Under the pieces are notes generated by a model. It was not told where the DNA came from and did no database searches. It saw only the letters and a program-made list of their open reading frames with translations. Shown piece after piece: positions 1 through 9,795 of a stretch of 64,000 bases of DNA; positions within the stretch are counted from its first letter, which is position 1; each line of letters starts with the position of its first letter. Source of the DNA: Rhizobium johnstonii 3841 (GTDB lineage: Bacteria; Pseudomonadota; Alphaproteobacteria; Rhizobiales; Rhizobiaceae); contig NC_008382.1 of the NCBI RefSeq assembly GCF_000009265.1, forward strand, positions 1 through 64,000. Direction: 5' to 3'. A program made the position numbers and the translations under genes.

Positions 1-66
1 TTGCCATCGGCGGAATTCTTTCGATTTGTCGCTTCAAACCGCCACTGGCAGGAAACGGGTTATGGG

Positions 67-1281
67 ATGGCGAAAAACGCAGTAAAGGCAGCGTCGGAAA
101 TCGAAGGATTGACCGCTTTGATGGAGCGGCATGCTGAGGCCCTGTCGGGACAATTGCAAGCGCATCATGTCAAGGTCTTTCCGCCGTCTGCAGAGAAAGG
201 CATCCGAGGGTTTGGGCCGTCGGAGGCCGCAAAGCTTCTCGGCGTCAAAGAATCCTATCTTCGCCAAATCGCTTCCGACATGCCGGAACTGAACGTCAGT
301 ACGGGTGCGGGCGGCCGTCGTATATTTTCGATCGAGGATATCCATGAGATCCGGAAGCATATGGATCAGGTGGGTCGCGGCAATCGACGCTACCTGCCCC
401 ACCGGCGCGATGGCGAGCAACTGCAAGTCATTTCCGTGATGAATTTCAAGGGTGGGTCGGGCAAGACCACGACGTCGGCACATCTGGCCCAGTATCTTGC
501 GATGCGGGGATATCGCGTGCTCGCGATCGATCTCGATCCTCAGGCCAGCCTGTCCGCCTTGTTCGGCAACCAGCCGGAAATTCATGTAGGTCCAAACGAA
601 ACGCTCTACGGCGCCATTCGCTACGATGAAGAGCAGCGCCCGATCGAAGAGGTAGTCCGGGGAACCTACATACCCGATCTCCATCTCATTCCCGGCAATC
701 TTGAGCTTATGGAGTTCGAGCACGACACACCGCGCGCCCTAATGAGCCGCAAGGAAGGCGATACGCTTTTCTACGGGCGGATCAGCCAGGTCATCGAGGA
801 CATCGCGGACAATTACGACGTCGTCGTCATCGACTGCCCTCCCCAGCTCGGCTATCTCACGCTTTCGGCGCTGACCGCCGCAACGTCGATCCTGGTGACC
901 GTGCATCCGCAGATGCTCGATGTCATGTCGATGAACCAGTTTCTGGCAATGACGTCAAACCTGCTGCGGGAAATCGAAAATGCTGGCGCCAGGTTCAACT
1001 TCAACTGGATGCGGTATCTTATCACCCGCTTCGAGCCGAGCGACGGCCCACAAAACCAGATGGTAGGTTACCTCCGGTCGATCTTCGGCGAGAACGTGCT
1101 CAATTTTCCGATGCTGAAAACGACGGCTGTCTCCGATGCCGGGCTGACAAACCAGACTCTTTTCGAAGTCGAGCGGGGCCAATTCACGCGTTCCACCTAC
1201 GATCGCGCCTTGGAGGCGATGAACGCCGTCAATGACGAGATCGAATCTTTGATCAAAAAAGCGTGGGGTAGATCCACATGA
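67..1281 (+). CDS. repA: RepA, ParA-type partition ATPase of a repABC replicon
   Basis: RepA is the Walker-type ATPase that, with RepB and parS, segregates repABC plasmids and represses the operon. The frame is open from base 1, but ATG at 67 gives 404 residues, the usual RepA length, so I prefer it. An N-terminal helix-turn-helix-like part (FGPSEAAKLLGVKESYLRQI) precedes the deviant Walker A motif FKGGSGKTTTS, and DCPPQLG follows as the Walker A' region. It overlaps repB by four bases (ATGA), indicating translational coupling. The operon promoter lies upstream, outside the window. The second repA at 34404 is clearly related but diverged. Identification is firm; the start is less sure because upstream sequence is missing. 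Confidence 0.95.
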   Translation: MAKNAVKAASEIEGLTALMERHAEALSGQLQAHHVKVFPPSAEKGIRGFGPSEAAKLLGVKESYLRQIASDMPELNVSTGAGGRRIFSIEDIHEIRKHMDQVGRGNRRYLPHRRDGEQLQVISVMNFKGGSGKTTTSAHLAQYLAMRGYRVLAIDLDPQASLSALFGNQPEIHVGPNETLYGAIRYDEEQRPIEEVVRGTYIPDLHLIPGNLELMEFEHDTPRALMSRKEGDTLFYGRISQVIEDIADNYDVVVIDCPPQLGYLTLSALTAATSILVTVHPQMLDVMSMNQFLAMTSNLLREIENAGARFNFNWMRYLITRFEPSDGPQNQMVGYLRSIFGENVLNFPMLKTTAVSDAGLTNQTLFEVERGQFTRSTYDRALEAMNAVNDEIESLIKKAWGRST

Positions 1282-2303
1282 GCCGAAAGGACATTTTGGG
1301 CGTTTCCGCAACTATACCGACCGCGCCTTCGCCGCACGATCCGCAAGCGCCAAAAAGCCGAACCATGCCGCTTCTCGGCGTGGCCCGCAAAGACCGTGAC
1401 CCCGCGACCAAGCTGACCGCCAATATCGGCAACGCTTTGCGCGAGCAGAACGATCGCGTGGAACGAGCCGAGGAAATTGAACGGCGTCTTGCCGAGGGAC
1501 AGGCAGTGATCGATCTCGATCCGAAGGTTATTGACCCTTCGTTCATGCAGGATCGGATGCCGGGTGACATTGATGGGCTGCTCGCGTCTATCAAGGAACA
1601 GGGTCAGCAGGTGCCAATCCTCGTGCGCCCTCATCCGCAGACGTCCGGCCGCTATGAAGTTGCCTTCGGCCATCGCCGCTTGCGCGCGGTGACGGAACTC
1701 GGTCTAGCGGTCAAGGCGGTCGTGCGGGATTTGACGGACGAGCAGCTGGTGGTTGCCCAAGGTCAGGAAAATAACGAGCGCCAGGATCTATCCTTTATCG
1801 AGAAGGCGCGCTTTGCCGCCCGCCTGAAAGAACGTTTTACCCGCGACTTGATCATCTCATCGATGTCAGTCGACAAAGGCGATCTCTCCAAGATGCTCTC
1901 CATCATCGAGGCCCTTCCCTCGGACTTGATCGATGCCATCGGCCCTGCCCCCGGTATCGGCCTCAGAAGCTGGCAGGAACTGGCAGAGCTGATCGATAAG
2001 ACCTCCTCGGCCGACAACGTCCTCGAGCACGTGCGTTCCAGCGAGTTGCAGTCACTTCAGTCCGCAGAGCGATTCAAGGCGCTGATTGCACATCTGAAGC
2101 CGCGCCGGTTGGAACGCGGTCTCCCTGAGGTCATGTCGAGCCCTGCTGGCGAGCGCCTGGCGCAGGTGAAGCAGAGCAAGGCGAAGGTGGAAATCATGAT
2201 CGATCGGAAGGCGATGCCGGACTTTGCGGCCTTCGTGCTCGAACAACTGCCGGCGCTTTATGAAGCGCACCGTGCGAAACAGAAACAGAAGAAGGAAGCG
2301 TAA
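1278..2303 (+). CDS. repB: RepB, ParB-type centromere-binding protein
   Basis: RepB binds parS and works with RepA in plasmid partition. The 341-residue product has the ParB/Srx-like core: DIDGLLASIKEQGQQVPILV, then VAFGHRRLRAV and GQENNERQDLSFIEKA. A helical DNA-binding part follows and a basic tail (AKQKQKKEA) ends it. The start overlaps the repA stop. A 155-bp intergenic segment with the antisense RNA promoter separates it from repC. In the second replicon of this window the counterpart gene is absent, so this RepB may be the only one serving both replicons' parS sites. Confidence 0.95.
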   Translation: MSRKDILGVSATIPTAPSPHDPQAPKSRTMPLLGVARKDRDPATKLTANIGNALREQNDRVERAEEIERRLAEGQAVIDLDPKVIDPSFMQDRMPGDIDGLLASIKEQGQQVPILVRPHPQTSGRYEVAFGHRRLRAVTELGLAVKAVVRDLTDEQLVVAQGQENNERQDLSFIEKARFAARLKERFTRDLIISSMSVDKGDLSKMLSIIEALPSDLIDAIGPAPGIGLRSWQELAELIDKTSSADNVLEHVRSSELQSLQSAERFKALIAHLKPRRLERGLPEVMSSPAGERLAQVKQSKAKVEIMIDRKAMPDFAAFVLEQLPALYEAHRAKQKQKKEA

Positions 2304-2304
2304 C

Positions 2305-2364
2305 GCGCAAAAGAAAAGAGCCCCCTCAACGTTGCCGTCGCGGAAGCCCTTCTGTCTCTTTAGC
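2305..2364 (-). ncRNA. Putative counter-transcribed RNA controlling repC
   Basis: repABC plasmids encode a small antisense RNA between repB and repC that lowers RepC synthesis and sets incompatibility and copy number. Its predicted start is about seven bases downstream of the -10 element at 2371-2376. The transcript would run leftward through a segment sharing AGAAGGGCTTCC with the same place in the second replicon, toward a U-rich stretch near 2315. Ends are estimated by analogy, not measured. Confidence 0.55.
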
Positions 2365-2370
2365 ACGAAC

Positions 2371-2399
2371 AGAATCGCATTTCCTCGAATCCTCGTCAA
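2371..2399 (-). promoter_or_regulatory. Promoter of the repABC antisense RNA
   Basis: On the minus strand, TTGACG (2394-2399) and GATTCT (2371-2376) are separated by exactly 17 bases, a sigma-70-type arrangement inside the repB-repC intergenic region. The second replicon has TTGACG and GGTTCT with the same 17-base spacing at 35499-35527, although the flanking genes have diverged. Conservation at this position fits the known counter-transcribed RNA promoter of repABC operons. Confidence 0.7.
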
Positions 2400-2458
2400 G
2401 AGTCTTTGGAACCGATCTGGTGAGCAAATTTCTTTTGCCTGCTGAAAGGTAAGAGACG

Positions 2459-3673
2459 ATGCAAACGGGAAATGTGACGACGCCCTTTGGGCGGCGGCCG
2501 ATTTCGCTTGCCCTGGTCAGACGACAGCAAACTGTTGCCGAGATCAAGGCGGGGAAGTCGGCAGAGAAGTGGAAAGTCTTTCGCGACGTTTCGGCGGCAA
2601 TGGCTCTGCTTGGCATTCAGTCCAACAGCTTGGCGGTGCTTGACGCCTTGCTGAGCTTCTATCCGGAAAACGATTTGCGCCAAGACGTGCCGCTGATCGT
2701 TTTTCCGTCGAACGCGCAGCTGTCATTGCGTGCCCATGGCATGGCGGGTTCCACCCTCCGACGGCATCTTGCCGTGCTTGTTGAGGCCGGCCTGATCGTT
2801 CGAAAAGATAGCGCCAACGGCAAGCGCTACGTACGCAGAGACCACACGGGTGATATCGAGAACGCCTTCGGTTTCGATCTTTCGCCATTGCTGTCTCGCG
2901 CGGAAGAGCTCGCCATGTTGGCGCAGCAGATCGTCGCGGAGCGCGCCGCCTTCAAGAGGATGAAAGAGAATCTGACGATCTGCCGGCGCGACGTGCGCAA
3001 GCTGATTTCGGCTGCCATGGAGGAAGGGGCAGAAGGCGATTGGCAGGCTATCGAAGACATTTACGTCGGGCTGATTGCTCGAATACCACGCACACCATCG
3101 CCCGCTGATGTGCGGGCAATCCTGGAAGAAATGCAGATGCTGAAAGAGGAGGTGCTCAACCGGCTGGAAAATCAGGAAAAAGCGGAAAAATCTAGCGGCA
3201 ATGCTGCCCATATCGAGCAGCACATACAGAATTCAAAACCCGAATCCATCAATGAACTTGAACCTAGCTCAAGAAAAGAGCGGGGGGCAAAATCGAGCGA
3301 AGGAAATGGGGGCCAGCGAGAGCCGTTAAAGGCGTTTCCACTCGGCCTGGTGTTGAAAGCTTGCCCGCAGATTATCGATTATGGGGCTGGCGGCGCGATC
3401 GGGACCTGGCGCGAGTTGATGTCCGCAGCAGTCGCGGTCCGGTCGATGCTGGGGATCAGCCCATCGGCCTATCAGGAGGCGTGTGAGGTCATGGGGCCGG
3501 AAAATGCGGCGGTCGCGGTTGCCGGCATTCTGGAGCGAGCAAACATGATCAATTCTCCGGGCGGATACTTGCGGGATCTCACGCGGCGGTCTGAGCGAGG
3601 CGAATTTTCGCTGGGACCGATGATCATGGCCTTGTTGAAGGTGAATGGTCTGGCGCAAACGAGAGCGGGGTAG
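2459..3673 (+). CDS. repC: RepC, replication initiator
   Basis: RepC is the replication initiator of repABC plasmids; the origin normally lies within its gene. The 404-residue protein begins MQTGNVTTPFGRRPISLALV, close to the N-terminus of RepC2 (MQTEHIATPFGRRRMTLASV). It contains a winged-helix-like segment (LSLRAHGMAGSTLRRHLAVL) and a conserved C-terminal part (SPSAYQEACEVMG, SPGGYLRDLTRR). ATG at 2459 is preceded by AAAGGTAAGAG. It is followed by a parS site at 3727. Complete and likely functional. Confidence 0.95.
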   Translation: MQTGNVTTPFGRRPISLALVRRQQTVAEIKAGKSAEKWKVFRDVSAAMALLGIQSNSLAVLDALLSFYPENDLRQDVPLIVFPSNAQLSLRAHGMAGSTLRRHLAVLVEAGLIVRKDSANGKRYVRRDHTGDIENAFGFDLSPLLSRAEELAMLAQQIVAERAAFKRMKENLTICRRDVRKLISAAMEEGAEGDWQAIEDIYVGLIARIPRTPSPADVRAILEEMQMLKEEVLNRLENQEKAEKSSGNAAHIEQHIQNSKPESINELEPSSRKERGAKSSEGNGGQREPLKAFPLGLVLKACPQIIDYGAGGAIGTWRELMSAAVAVRSMLGISPSAYQEACEVMGPENAAVAVAGILERANMINSPGGYLRDLTRRSERGEFSLGPMIMALLKVNGLAQTRAG

Positions 3674-3726
3674 GGCGGTCGGGCCATTTCGAAGAGAACC
3701 GCGGGGACGGTTGGCTCCGTAGAGAA

Positions 3727-3742
3727 GTTGGTCGCGACCAAC
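3727..3742. other. parS: parS partition site of replicon 1
   Basis: GTTGGTCGCGACCAAC is a perfect 16-bp palindrome matching the repABC parS consensus GTTNNNNGCNNNNAAC. It lies 53 bp downstream of repC. Bases 3674-3923 otherwise hold no convincing gene. Confidence 0.85.
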
Positions 3743-3923
3743 TCTGCTAAACCTTTGTAGTCGCTGGGTTTTTGAAATTCGACATTTTTGAGCGAAATCA
3801 CCAGCTGGAAGTACGGCCTTCGAGGAAGACCGAAGGGGTAATCTCCGATAGGCGCGGCGTCGGGCGCTAGGAGAAGCGAGCCAGCCGTCGGATCATCGAT
3901 CCTGCAGATCTGCCAAAGGCGCA

Positions 3924-4841
3924 TCATCGTGTGAAGAGGCGCTCGATCTCCTCGTGCTGTTCGGCGTGTTTAGGCGGATTGTCGTTCCTTAGTTTTTGCA
4001 GGTTGAGGATCTTCCAGCGGACAGCCGGCAAGGCGAGGGCGTGCGGCAAGCCGATGGCCTCGAAGTCGGGGTCACCATCGTGAAGGGACAGCAGAAACGT
4101 GCGGGCCTTGTCATCAAGGCGCGCCTGGATGTCCTTCAGGAACCGCTCCCGGACATCCAGCAATTCGTCCAGCGAGACCTTCTCGATTGTCATCCCATCG
4201 AATTCTTGATTGAAGACATGTGCAACGTAGGCCCTATTTGGCTGCAGCAGCTCGTGGGGCGGGCGTCCGGAGCTCGCCACGTAGACGAGGAAGGTGCGAA
4301 ACAGCGGGTCCGTCAGTCCCTCGTGTTCATAGAGCAACTTGATGTCGAATAGATCGCGCGGATGCTGGCGATCGACTGCTGCATGCATCTTGCCACCGAA
4401 GAGATCTTCGAAGGCGACAACCTGCATTTCTGCAAAGCCAAACTGGTCTTCGACTCGCTCGCTGACCCTGCGTTGTTCGACGGGGTGCACCGTGCCACGG
4501 GCGACTGGAGAGGTTTCGATCTTGATTGCGGTGTGGCCCCGCCTCACCTCGACGCGCGTATCGCCGCCGCCACCGCCGGCTATTCGCCTAGCCCGGACGC
4601 CCTTGATGCTTTCGACCTCCCCAGCGATCCGGTCGAGGGCCGCGTCGATTTCGGCCAAACTCTCGTCCCTTGGTTTGAGCGGAAGGTAGGTCAGGTCGAT
4701 ATCGACCGAGAGACGCGGGAGATCTCTGTAGAAGAGATTGATGGCGGTTCCACCCTTCAAGGCGAAAACTGGTTCGTCGGCAATCATCGGCAAAGCCTGG
4801 ACGAGGAGCTCGAGCTGGGAAATATACTGGTCACGGGCCAT
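3924..4841 (-). CDS. abiEii: AbiEii-type nucleotidyltransferase toxin
   Basis: AbiEii toxins are nucleotidyltransferases of bacteriostatic toxin-antitoxin and abortive-infection systems. The start MARDQYISQLELLVQALP at 4841 overlaps the end of the upstream abiEi by 11 bases, so I use it rather than longer upstream options; this gives 305 residues. The family core is visible: ALKGGTAINLFYRDL followed by SVDIDLTYLP, with the paired acidic residues expected of the nucleotidyltransferase fold, then FGGKMHAAVDRQHPRDLFDI. It forms a two-gene operon with AbiEi and probably stabilises the plasmid or limits phage. Confidence 0.88.
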   Translation of the reverse strand: MARDQYISQLELLVQALPMIADEPVFALKGGTAINLFYRDLPRLSVDIDLTYLPLKPRDESLAEIDAALDRIAGEVESIKGVRARRIAGGGGGDTRVEVRRGHTAIKIETSPVARGTVHPVEQRRVSERVEDQFGFAEMQVVAFEDLFGGKMHAAVDRQHPRDLFDIKLLYEHEGLTDPLFRTFLVYVASSGRPPHELLQPNRAYVAHVFNQEFDGMTIEKVSLDELLDVRERFLKDIQARLDDKARTFLLSLHDGDPDFEAIGLPHALALPAVRWKILNLQKLRNDNPPKHAEQHEEIERLFTR

Positions 4842-5667
4842 CGTTGCCCTCCGGCTTCCCGGGAAGATACTCTTCGGGAATGGTGATGCGGTATGTGGGA
4901 TGCAGTTTACCGCCCTTGATGAATGAGCGGTCGCCGCTTCCAAGTTCGATGATCGACCGCTCGACATGCTTGAGCCAGGCATGCTCGTGGCGGTCGGCAA
5001 AGACAAAGAAAAGCCTTTTCACCTGGACCTTGGTGCAGTCGGCCAGAAGCTCGGTGATACGGCGCGGGCGCAGGTTGGTCAGACCCTCGAAGATCGTATC
5101 GATGTTATGAAAGCTTTCGTTGTCCGGCAGTTCGTCCAGCGCTTCGAGGATGGCCCGCTCCGGCGTTGAAGCGCGTATCGTCCAGTTCTGTAGAAACAGA
5201 ATGGCGTTGCCGTCCGGTTCAGCCGCCAGTGGTTCGATCCCAAGATTCGCCGTCTTGAAGAGTCGCGTGCTGCGCAGGACGGGGAGGCCATTGGTGGGGA
5301 GATTCGCGAGCCATCGGGGAGCATCGCCATAGATGAAGACTTTTTCGGCGGCCCCTAGCGCCAGGTAATGCACATGCCCGCGAAGTCCGAGCGCCGTGCG
5401 GCCGCCGACATGGAACGGGTAATTCATGATCGTCTGTGCAGACATGACCGCAATGCGCCAGTCGATACGTTCTTCTGCCGAACCATCCCGCCCTGAGGGA
5501 CGCCGATAAACGCCATGCATGACGGGCTCGAGCCAGCCTCGGCGGAGATAGTCATGTGTCGAGCTCCGGCGGATTTCCATTTTCCGCATCCATGCAGAAT
5601 CCACGATGAAGCCTGCCGGGACCTCGTCCAGCATCGACTTTAACTTATCGCGTTTTTGTTCGCTCAT
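4831..5667 (-). CDS. abiEi: AbiEi antitoxin, transcriptional regulator
   Basis: AbiEi is the antitoxin and autorepressor paired with AbiEii. The N-terminal winged-helix part is seen in WMRKMEIRRSSTHDYLRRGW and LEPVMHGVYRRP. A longer C-terminal domain contains RTALGLRGHVHYLALG and the helix-rich segment DELPDNESFHNIDTIFEGLTNL. ATG at 5667 (MSEQKRDKLKSML) gives 278 residues; an ATG six codons upstream is possible. Its stop codon lies inside the toxin start region, implying translational coupling. Complete. Confidence 0.85.
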   Translation of the reverse strand: MSEQKRDKLKSMLDEVPAGFIVDSAWMRKMEIRRSSTHDYLRRGWLEPVMHGVYRRPSGRDGSAEERIDWRIAVMSAQTIMNYPFHVGGRTALGLRGHVHYLALGAAEKVFIYGDAPRWLANLPTNGLPVLRSTRLFKTANLGIEPLAAEPDGNAILFLQNWTIRASTPERAILEALDELPDNESFHNIDTIFEGLTNLRPRRITELLADCTKVQVKRLFFVFADRHEHAWLKHVERSIIELGSGDRSFIKGGKLHPTYRITIPEEYLPGKPEGNDGP

Positions 5668-5685
5668 GACGGACAAAAATGGCAC

Positions 5686-6828
5686 CTTTAAAAGTGGTGC
5701 GCAAGGAGACTTTATAAGAAAGGAAAATTGTCCGTTCCAAACGGACTTTCAAGGCCGATCTGGCGGCGGTGAAGCCCGCCCGTCATCGTTCGTTTTGAAG
5801 CCATTTTGCCCAAGGCTGTAGGAAGGCGCGACAGTTCTTCATGGCCACGCGCAGAAAATGCCGGCTTCGACCTTGCGATCCTTCCCTTTCGTATTCACGA
5901 AGCAGAACGCCCGGCCCGGGACGCCAGATGTGCTTCGACGATCTTCGGCGAGGTACAGCACGCTGCCATTAGCACAGCCCCTGCAGTCAGTCCCGCTGGC
6001 AATTCGAGAGCAGCTCTCACGTCGGCAGGCAGACCTCCTTTCGAAAGGTCGGGAGGCCCGTTCCGCATCGGTAGATGGTGGTATCGCCAGACGTCGGGTT
6101 GGTAGAATGGCACTTGGGAGATCGGCTGCTCGCCGATGTTTTTCCGAATTGCCGCAGCCAATCGACTGCTTAGGACGCTGTCGTTCAAATGCCCGAGTGT
6201 ATGCCTCATCGGCGTTCATCTCCTGGCGATCGAACGCTCGGGCGAGCGCGCCATCCCGGTCCACTGACACGTTCTTATCCCGGTCCCGAACCGCACATAA
6301 TTTCTCAAATTCGCTAGTCCCTTGGCTCTTCTGCGCTATCGGCTGCGGTTTGCTCGTTGGGGTGATTTTCCTATTTTAGTTTGGCCTGGCTCCTAATGCG
6401 GAGGGGAACAAAAGAAGAACACAATTAGTATTCTTACGCGCATGAAGTCCTATTCAACGCGATCCTGGGGAAGGCCGTGGACAATGTCGCTCGAGCGCAA
6501 CGCCGGGGGAGGAACTGAGGGAGCGGATTGCACACCTGGACGCTCCCTTCGCTTTAGCACCTCGTGCACAACGCGTCGCGGATCGGTTCGACTGGCATCG
6601 TCTTCGGCCCGGGCTGTCGGCAACGCTGAAGCATGGCCGTGCCAGTCTTCACCCGAGGGCTTCGATCCCTGACGCAGCATTACCGGATCTTGGCCGAAAG
6701 GGAAGCTTCGCCAGTGGAAGCGGTGGGACATGGTGAGAAGGCGGTAGAGGAAGAGGAGGGACGGAAAGCTGTGACGGATTGAGAGGGTTGGAGAGAGGCT
6801 CCGCCCGGTCCGTCATGGAGAAACCGAC
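5686..6828. other. Long intergenic region, no convincing gene
   Basis: Over 1.1 kb without a gene I can support. Open frames exist on both strands (for example minus-strand 5895-6209, with SQVPFYQPDVWRYHHLPMRN) but none has a good start region or a recognised family. The minus-strand frames at 5839-6270 and 5895-6209 could be pieces of one decayed gene. The last 60 bases carry the leader of the downstream ParB-like gene. Confidence 0.5.
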
Positions 6829-8961
6829 ATGGCCCAGGCCATTCAGAAAATCACCCTCAGTGCAGCCCGGGATATTCCCTTCAACAAGCTGGTGCTCAGC
6901 CAGCAGAACGTCCGTAAGATCAAGGCGGGCGTCTCAATCGAGGACCTGGCGGAAGACATCGCCCATCGCGGTCTGCTCACCAGCCTCAACGTCCGCCCCG
7001 AACTCGATGGCGATGGCAACGAGACCGGCGTCTACCGCATCCCGGCCGGCGGGCGCCGTTATCGCGCCCTTGAGCGCCTTGTCGCGCAGAAGCGATTGGC
7101 CAAAACCGCCGGCGTTCCCTGCATCGTCAGCAAAGGCGAAACCCCCGAAGTCGAGGACTCGCTCGCCGAAAACGTCCAGCGCGTATCCTTGCATCCGCTC
7201 GACCAGTTCCGCGCTTTCCAGACTTTGCGGGAGCAGGGGCTCGGCGAGGAGGAGATCGCCGCGCGCTTCTTCGTCTCGGTCGCGACCGTCACGCAGCGGC
7301 TTCGTCTGGCATCCGTCTCACCGCGGCTTCTCGATCTTTATGCCGAGGATGAGATGACGCTCGAACAGATCATGGCGTTCTCGATCACCAACGACCACGT
7401 TCGCCAGGAGCAGGTCTGGGACACGATCTCGCGCTCCCATAGCCGCGAGCCCTATTACATCCGCCGGCTACTGACAGAAACCGCGATCCGCGCCAGCGAC
7501 CGCCGCGCCGTCTATGTCGGCATCGAAGCCTACGAGGCCGCGGGCGGTGTGACCATGCGCGATCTGTTCGACCAGGATCAGGGTGGCTGGCTGCAGGATC
7601 CGGCGCTGCTCGAGCAGCTCGTGATGGAAAAGCTCAAGGCTGACGCCGACGCGATCCAGGTGAGCGAAGGCTGGAAATGGGTCGAAGCGGCCTTCGATTT
7701 CCCCTACGGCCACACGTCCGGCCTGCGCCGCTTCTACGGCGAGCAGGCCGAAATGACTGAGGATGAGCTGGCACGCTATGACGCCACCCGCGCCAGATAC
7801 GACAAGCTCGACGCAGAGTATGCGGAGGCAAGCGAGTACTCAGAAGCGACCGAACGGAAGCTGGAAGAGCTCGGCAGCGAACTCGACCGGCTCAACGACC
7901 GTCCGTACGTGTTCGAGCCACAGGAGGTCGCTCGCGGCGGTGTCTTCGTGTCGCTCGGCGCCATTGGCGAGCTCAAGATCGAGCGAGGATTCGTGCGGCC
8001 CGAGGATGAGCCGAAGGATGAGGCCGATCCGTCGACTGATGGCGGTGACGATCATGACGCTCATGACAGTGCTCGCCCGGTAACCGGCGCCGCCGGCGGG
8101 GAAGGCACCCAACCGGACGAGGAGGACGAAGCGATCAAGCCACTTCCCGATCGCCTGGTTCTCGATCTCACGGCAGCTCGGACGATCGCTTTGCGCAATG
8201 CGCTCGCGAACGATCCCGTCATCGCCTTTGTCGCTGTCCTGCATGCTTTTGTCCTGAAAACCTTCTACGTCTACGGCTCGGATTCATGCCTGGAGGTGAC
8301 GCTGCAGAGCGCTCGCTTCAGCCAGACGCCCAGCCTCGGCGATGCGGTCTGGGCCAAGGAGATCGATCAGCGGCACGATGGCTGGGGCCAGGATCTGCCC
8401 AAGGATCCGAACGATCTGTGGGATTTCCTGATCAAGCTCGATGAGGTCAGCCGGCAGGCGCTGTTTGCCCATTGCGCCTCGTTGTCGGTCAACGCGGTGA
8501 TCGAGCCCTGGAACAAGCGGACCCGGGCGATTGCTCATGCCGAGCAGCTGGCCCGCTCCATCGGCTTCGATATGGTGGAAGTCGGCTGGACGCCGACCGC
8601 CGACAACTATCTCGGCCGTGTCACCAAGGCGCACATCCTACAGGCGGTCCGAGAAGCCAAGGGTTACCAGGCGGCGGAGCTGATCGGCCATCTCAAAAAG
8701 ACCGACATGGCCCGCGAGGCCGAGCGGCTGATCACAGGCTGCGGCTGGTTGCCGGAACCGCTTCGCATGACGGTCGTGGATGGCATCAGCGAAAGTGACG
8801 CTGTCGCCGATGATGCCTCCGTCGGGTCCGATGAGGGCGAGACCGCCTCGAAACTCCCCGACCTGCCGGCCTTCCTGCTCGACGAGCCGGGAACGTCGGA
8901 CGATGACGCCGGCGATAAGGAAAGTGGAATCGACGGCGAGCATCTCGCCGCCGCCGAATAG
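6829..8961 (+). CDS. Large ParB/Spo0J-family protein of plasmid accessory block
   Basis: This 710-residue protein starts with a ParB N-terminal nuclease-like domain: NVRKIKAGVSIEDLAEDI, then IPAGGRRYRALERLV and ENVQRVSLHPLDQFRAFQTL. A KorB-type helix-turn-helix follows (EEIAARFFVSVATVTQRLRL). The rest is long, with an acidic linker near residues 390-440 (EDEPKDEADPSTDGGDDHDA) and a C-terminal domain I cannot name. It is much larger than a partition ParB and heads a block of plasmid genes of unknown role. Such proteins are common on rhizobial plasmids and may have nuclease or DNA-maintenance roles; the substrate is unknown. Confidence 0.8.
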   Translation: MAQAIQKITLSAARDIPFNKLVLSQQNVRKIKAGVSIEDLAEDIAHRGLLTSLNVRPELDGDGNETGVYRIPAGGRRYRALERLVAQKRLAKTAGVPCIVSKGETPEVEDSLAENVQRVSLHPLDQFRAFQTLREQGLGEEEIAARFFVSVATVTQRLRLASVSPRLLDLYAEDEMTLEQIMAFSITNDHVRQEQVWDTISRSHSREPYYIRRLLTETAIRASDRRAVYVGIEAYEAAGGVTMRDLFDQDQGGWLQDPALLEQLVMEKLKADADAIQVSEGWKWVEAAFDFPYGHTSGLRRFYGEQAEMTEDELARYDATRARYDKLDAEYAEASEYSEATERKLEELGSELDRLNDRPYVFEPQEVARGGVFVSLGAIGELKIERGFVRPEDEPKDEADPSTDGGDDHDAHDSARPVTGAAGGEGTQPDEEDEAIKPLPDRLVLDLTAARTIALRNALANDPVIAFVAVLHAFVLKTFYVYGSDSCLEVTLQSARFSQTPSLGDAVWAKEIDQRHDGWGQDLPKDPNDLWDFLIKLDEVSRQALFAHCASLSVNAVIEPWNKRTRAIAHAEQLARSIGFDMVEVGWTPTADNYLGRVTKAHILQAVREAKGYQAAELIGHLKKTDMAREAERLITGCGWLPEPLRMTVVDGISESDAVADDASVGSDEGETASKLPDLPAFLLDEPGTSDDDAGDKESGIDGEHLAAAE

Positions 8962-9023
8962 GTTCACAAGCATCACATCAGCTGACCCGATCGCCGTTGC
9001 GGTCGGGTCTGCTTTCCCAATAG

Positions 9024-9046
9024 CCCGGCCATAGCGCCGGGTTTTT
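9024..9046 (+). terminator. GC hairpin with T-run between accessory genes
   Basis: CCCGG (9024-9028) pairs with CCGGG (9037-9041) and is followed by five Ts. It sits between the ParB-like gene and the next gene. Similar CCGG hairpins occur before the genes at 9796, 11085 and 19826, so it may act as a terminator or as a leader element. Confidence 0.55.
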
Positions 9047-9064
9047 CCGTTTCAGGAGGCACCT

Positions 9065-9720
9065 ATGCCTGACTTCACCATCGAGACCACCTATCACCTG
9101 CCGGTCTTCCGGCATCGCACCTATGAAGCTGACACGCTGGACGAGGCGTGCCGTGCTGCCATCGAAGATGACAGTTGGGATATCGCCGAGAAGGACGTCG
9201 ATTCCTCGGGCGCAATTCATATCACCGGCATCTGGGACGGTGCACATGCGGCCTATGCGGGGCCGCCGCTCCAGATCCCTCCGCAGTTCAACGAACCTGT
9301 CCAGCGCCGGGCGCGTCATTTCGAGATCCTGCTCGGCCTGTTGAAGATCCTGTTCGATGACGTCCGTGCGGCCCGGCCACCGTCGCTCGATGGCTCGCTC
9401 GATCTGCCTGGGCGATCGCCCGAGGAGAAGCCATTCTCGCCGGAGACCCGGATCCTGAAGAGCCGGTCGATCCGCCAAAGCCTTCCCACGTCCTGGTCAG
9501 GCTGCAGGAGGGTGGTGTGCGCGACGCAATCACCGCGGTGCTCGATGCCGACCCGAGCTTTAAGGGTTTAACATCCGAGGCGGTGACCGACGACGAGGTC
9601 CATGCTGCATGCCTCTCTGTCGCCACCACGATGGATTTTTCCGACGTGGTCGGAAGCGCCGAATTCCAGGCAGCGCTCTCAGCGATCCAGTCGGCGCATC
9701 GCCGGCTGGCCTCCGAATGA
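9065..9720 (+). pseudogene. Conserved hypothetical plasmid gene broken by a frameshift
   Basis: Reading starts well at 9065 (MPDFTIETTYHLPVFRHRTY) after AGGAGGC. Near 9385 the likely coding frame moves: the first frame continues as arginine-rich noise, while the other frame reads WLARSAWAIARGEAILAGD, then PSHVLVRLQEGGVRDAI and ends SAEFQAALSAIQSAHRRLAS at 9720 with no stop in between. Joining the two gives a coherent protein of roughly 218 residues. A single-base indel, real or from sequencing, explains it. The family is unnamed to me; such proteins sit beside ParB-like and DUF932 genes on rhizobial plasmids. Confidence 0.7.
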
Positions 9721-9795
9721 TCCTTCTTCTTCCCGAGACATCCCTGAACCTCACCCGGCTGCCGCGCCGGGTTTCCGCTTTTAAGGAGACAGCTT

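Noticed and set aside
5858..6379. A 173-residue plus-strand frame in the gap before the ParB-like gene
   Set aside because: Arginine- and serine-rich composition, no ribosome-binding site and overlapping frames of similar length on the other strand suggest chance.
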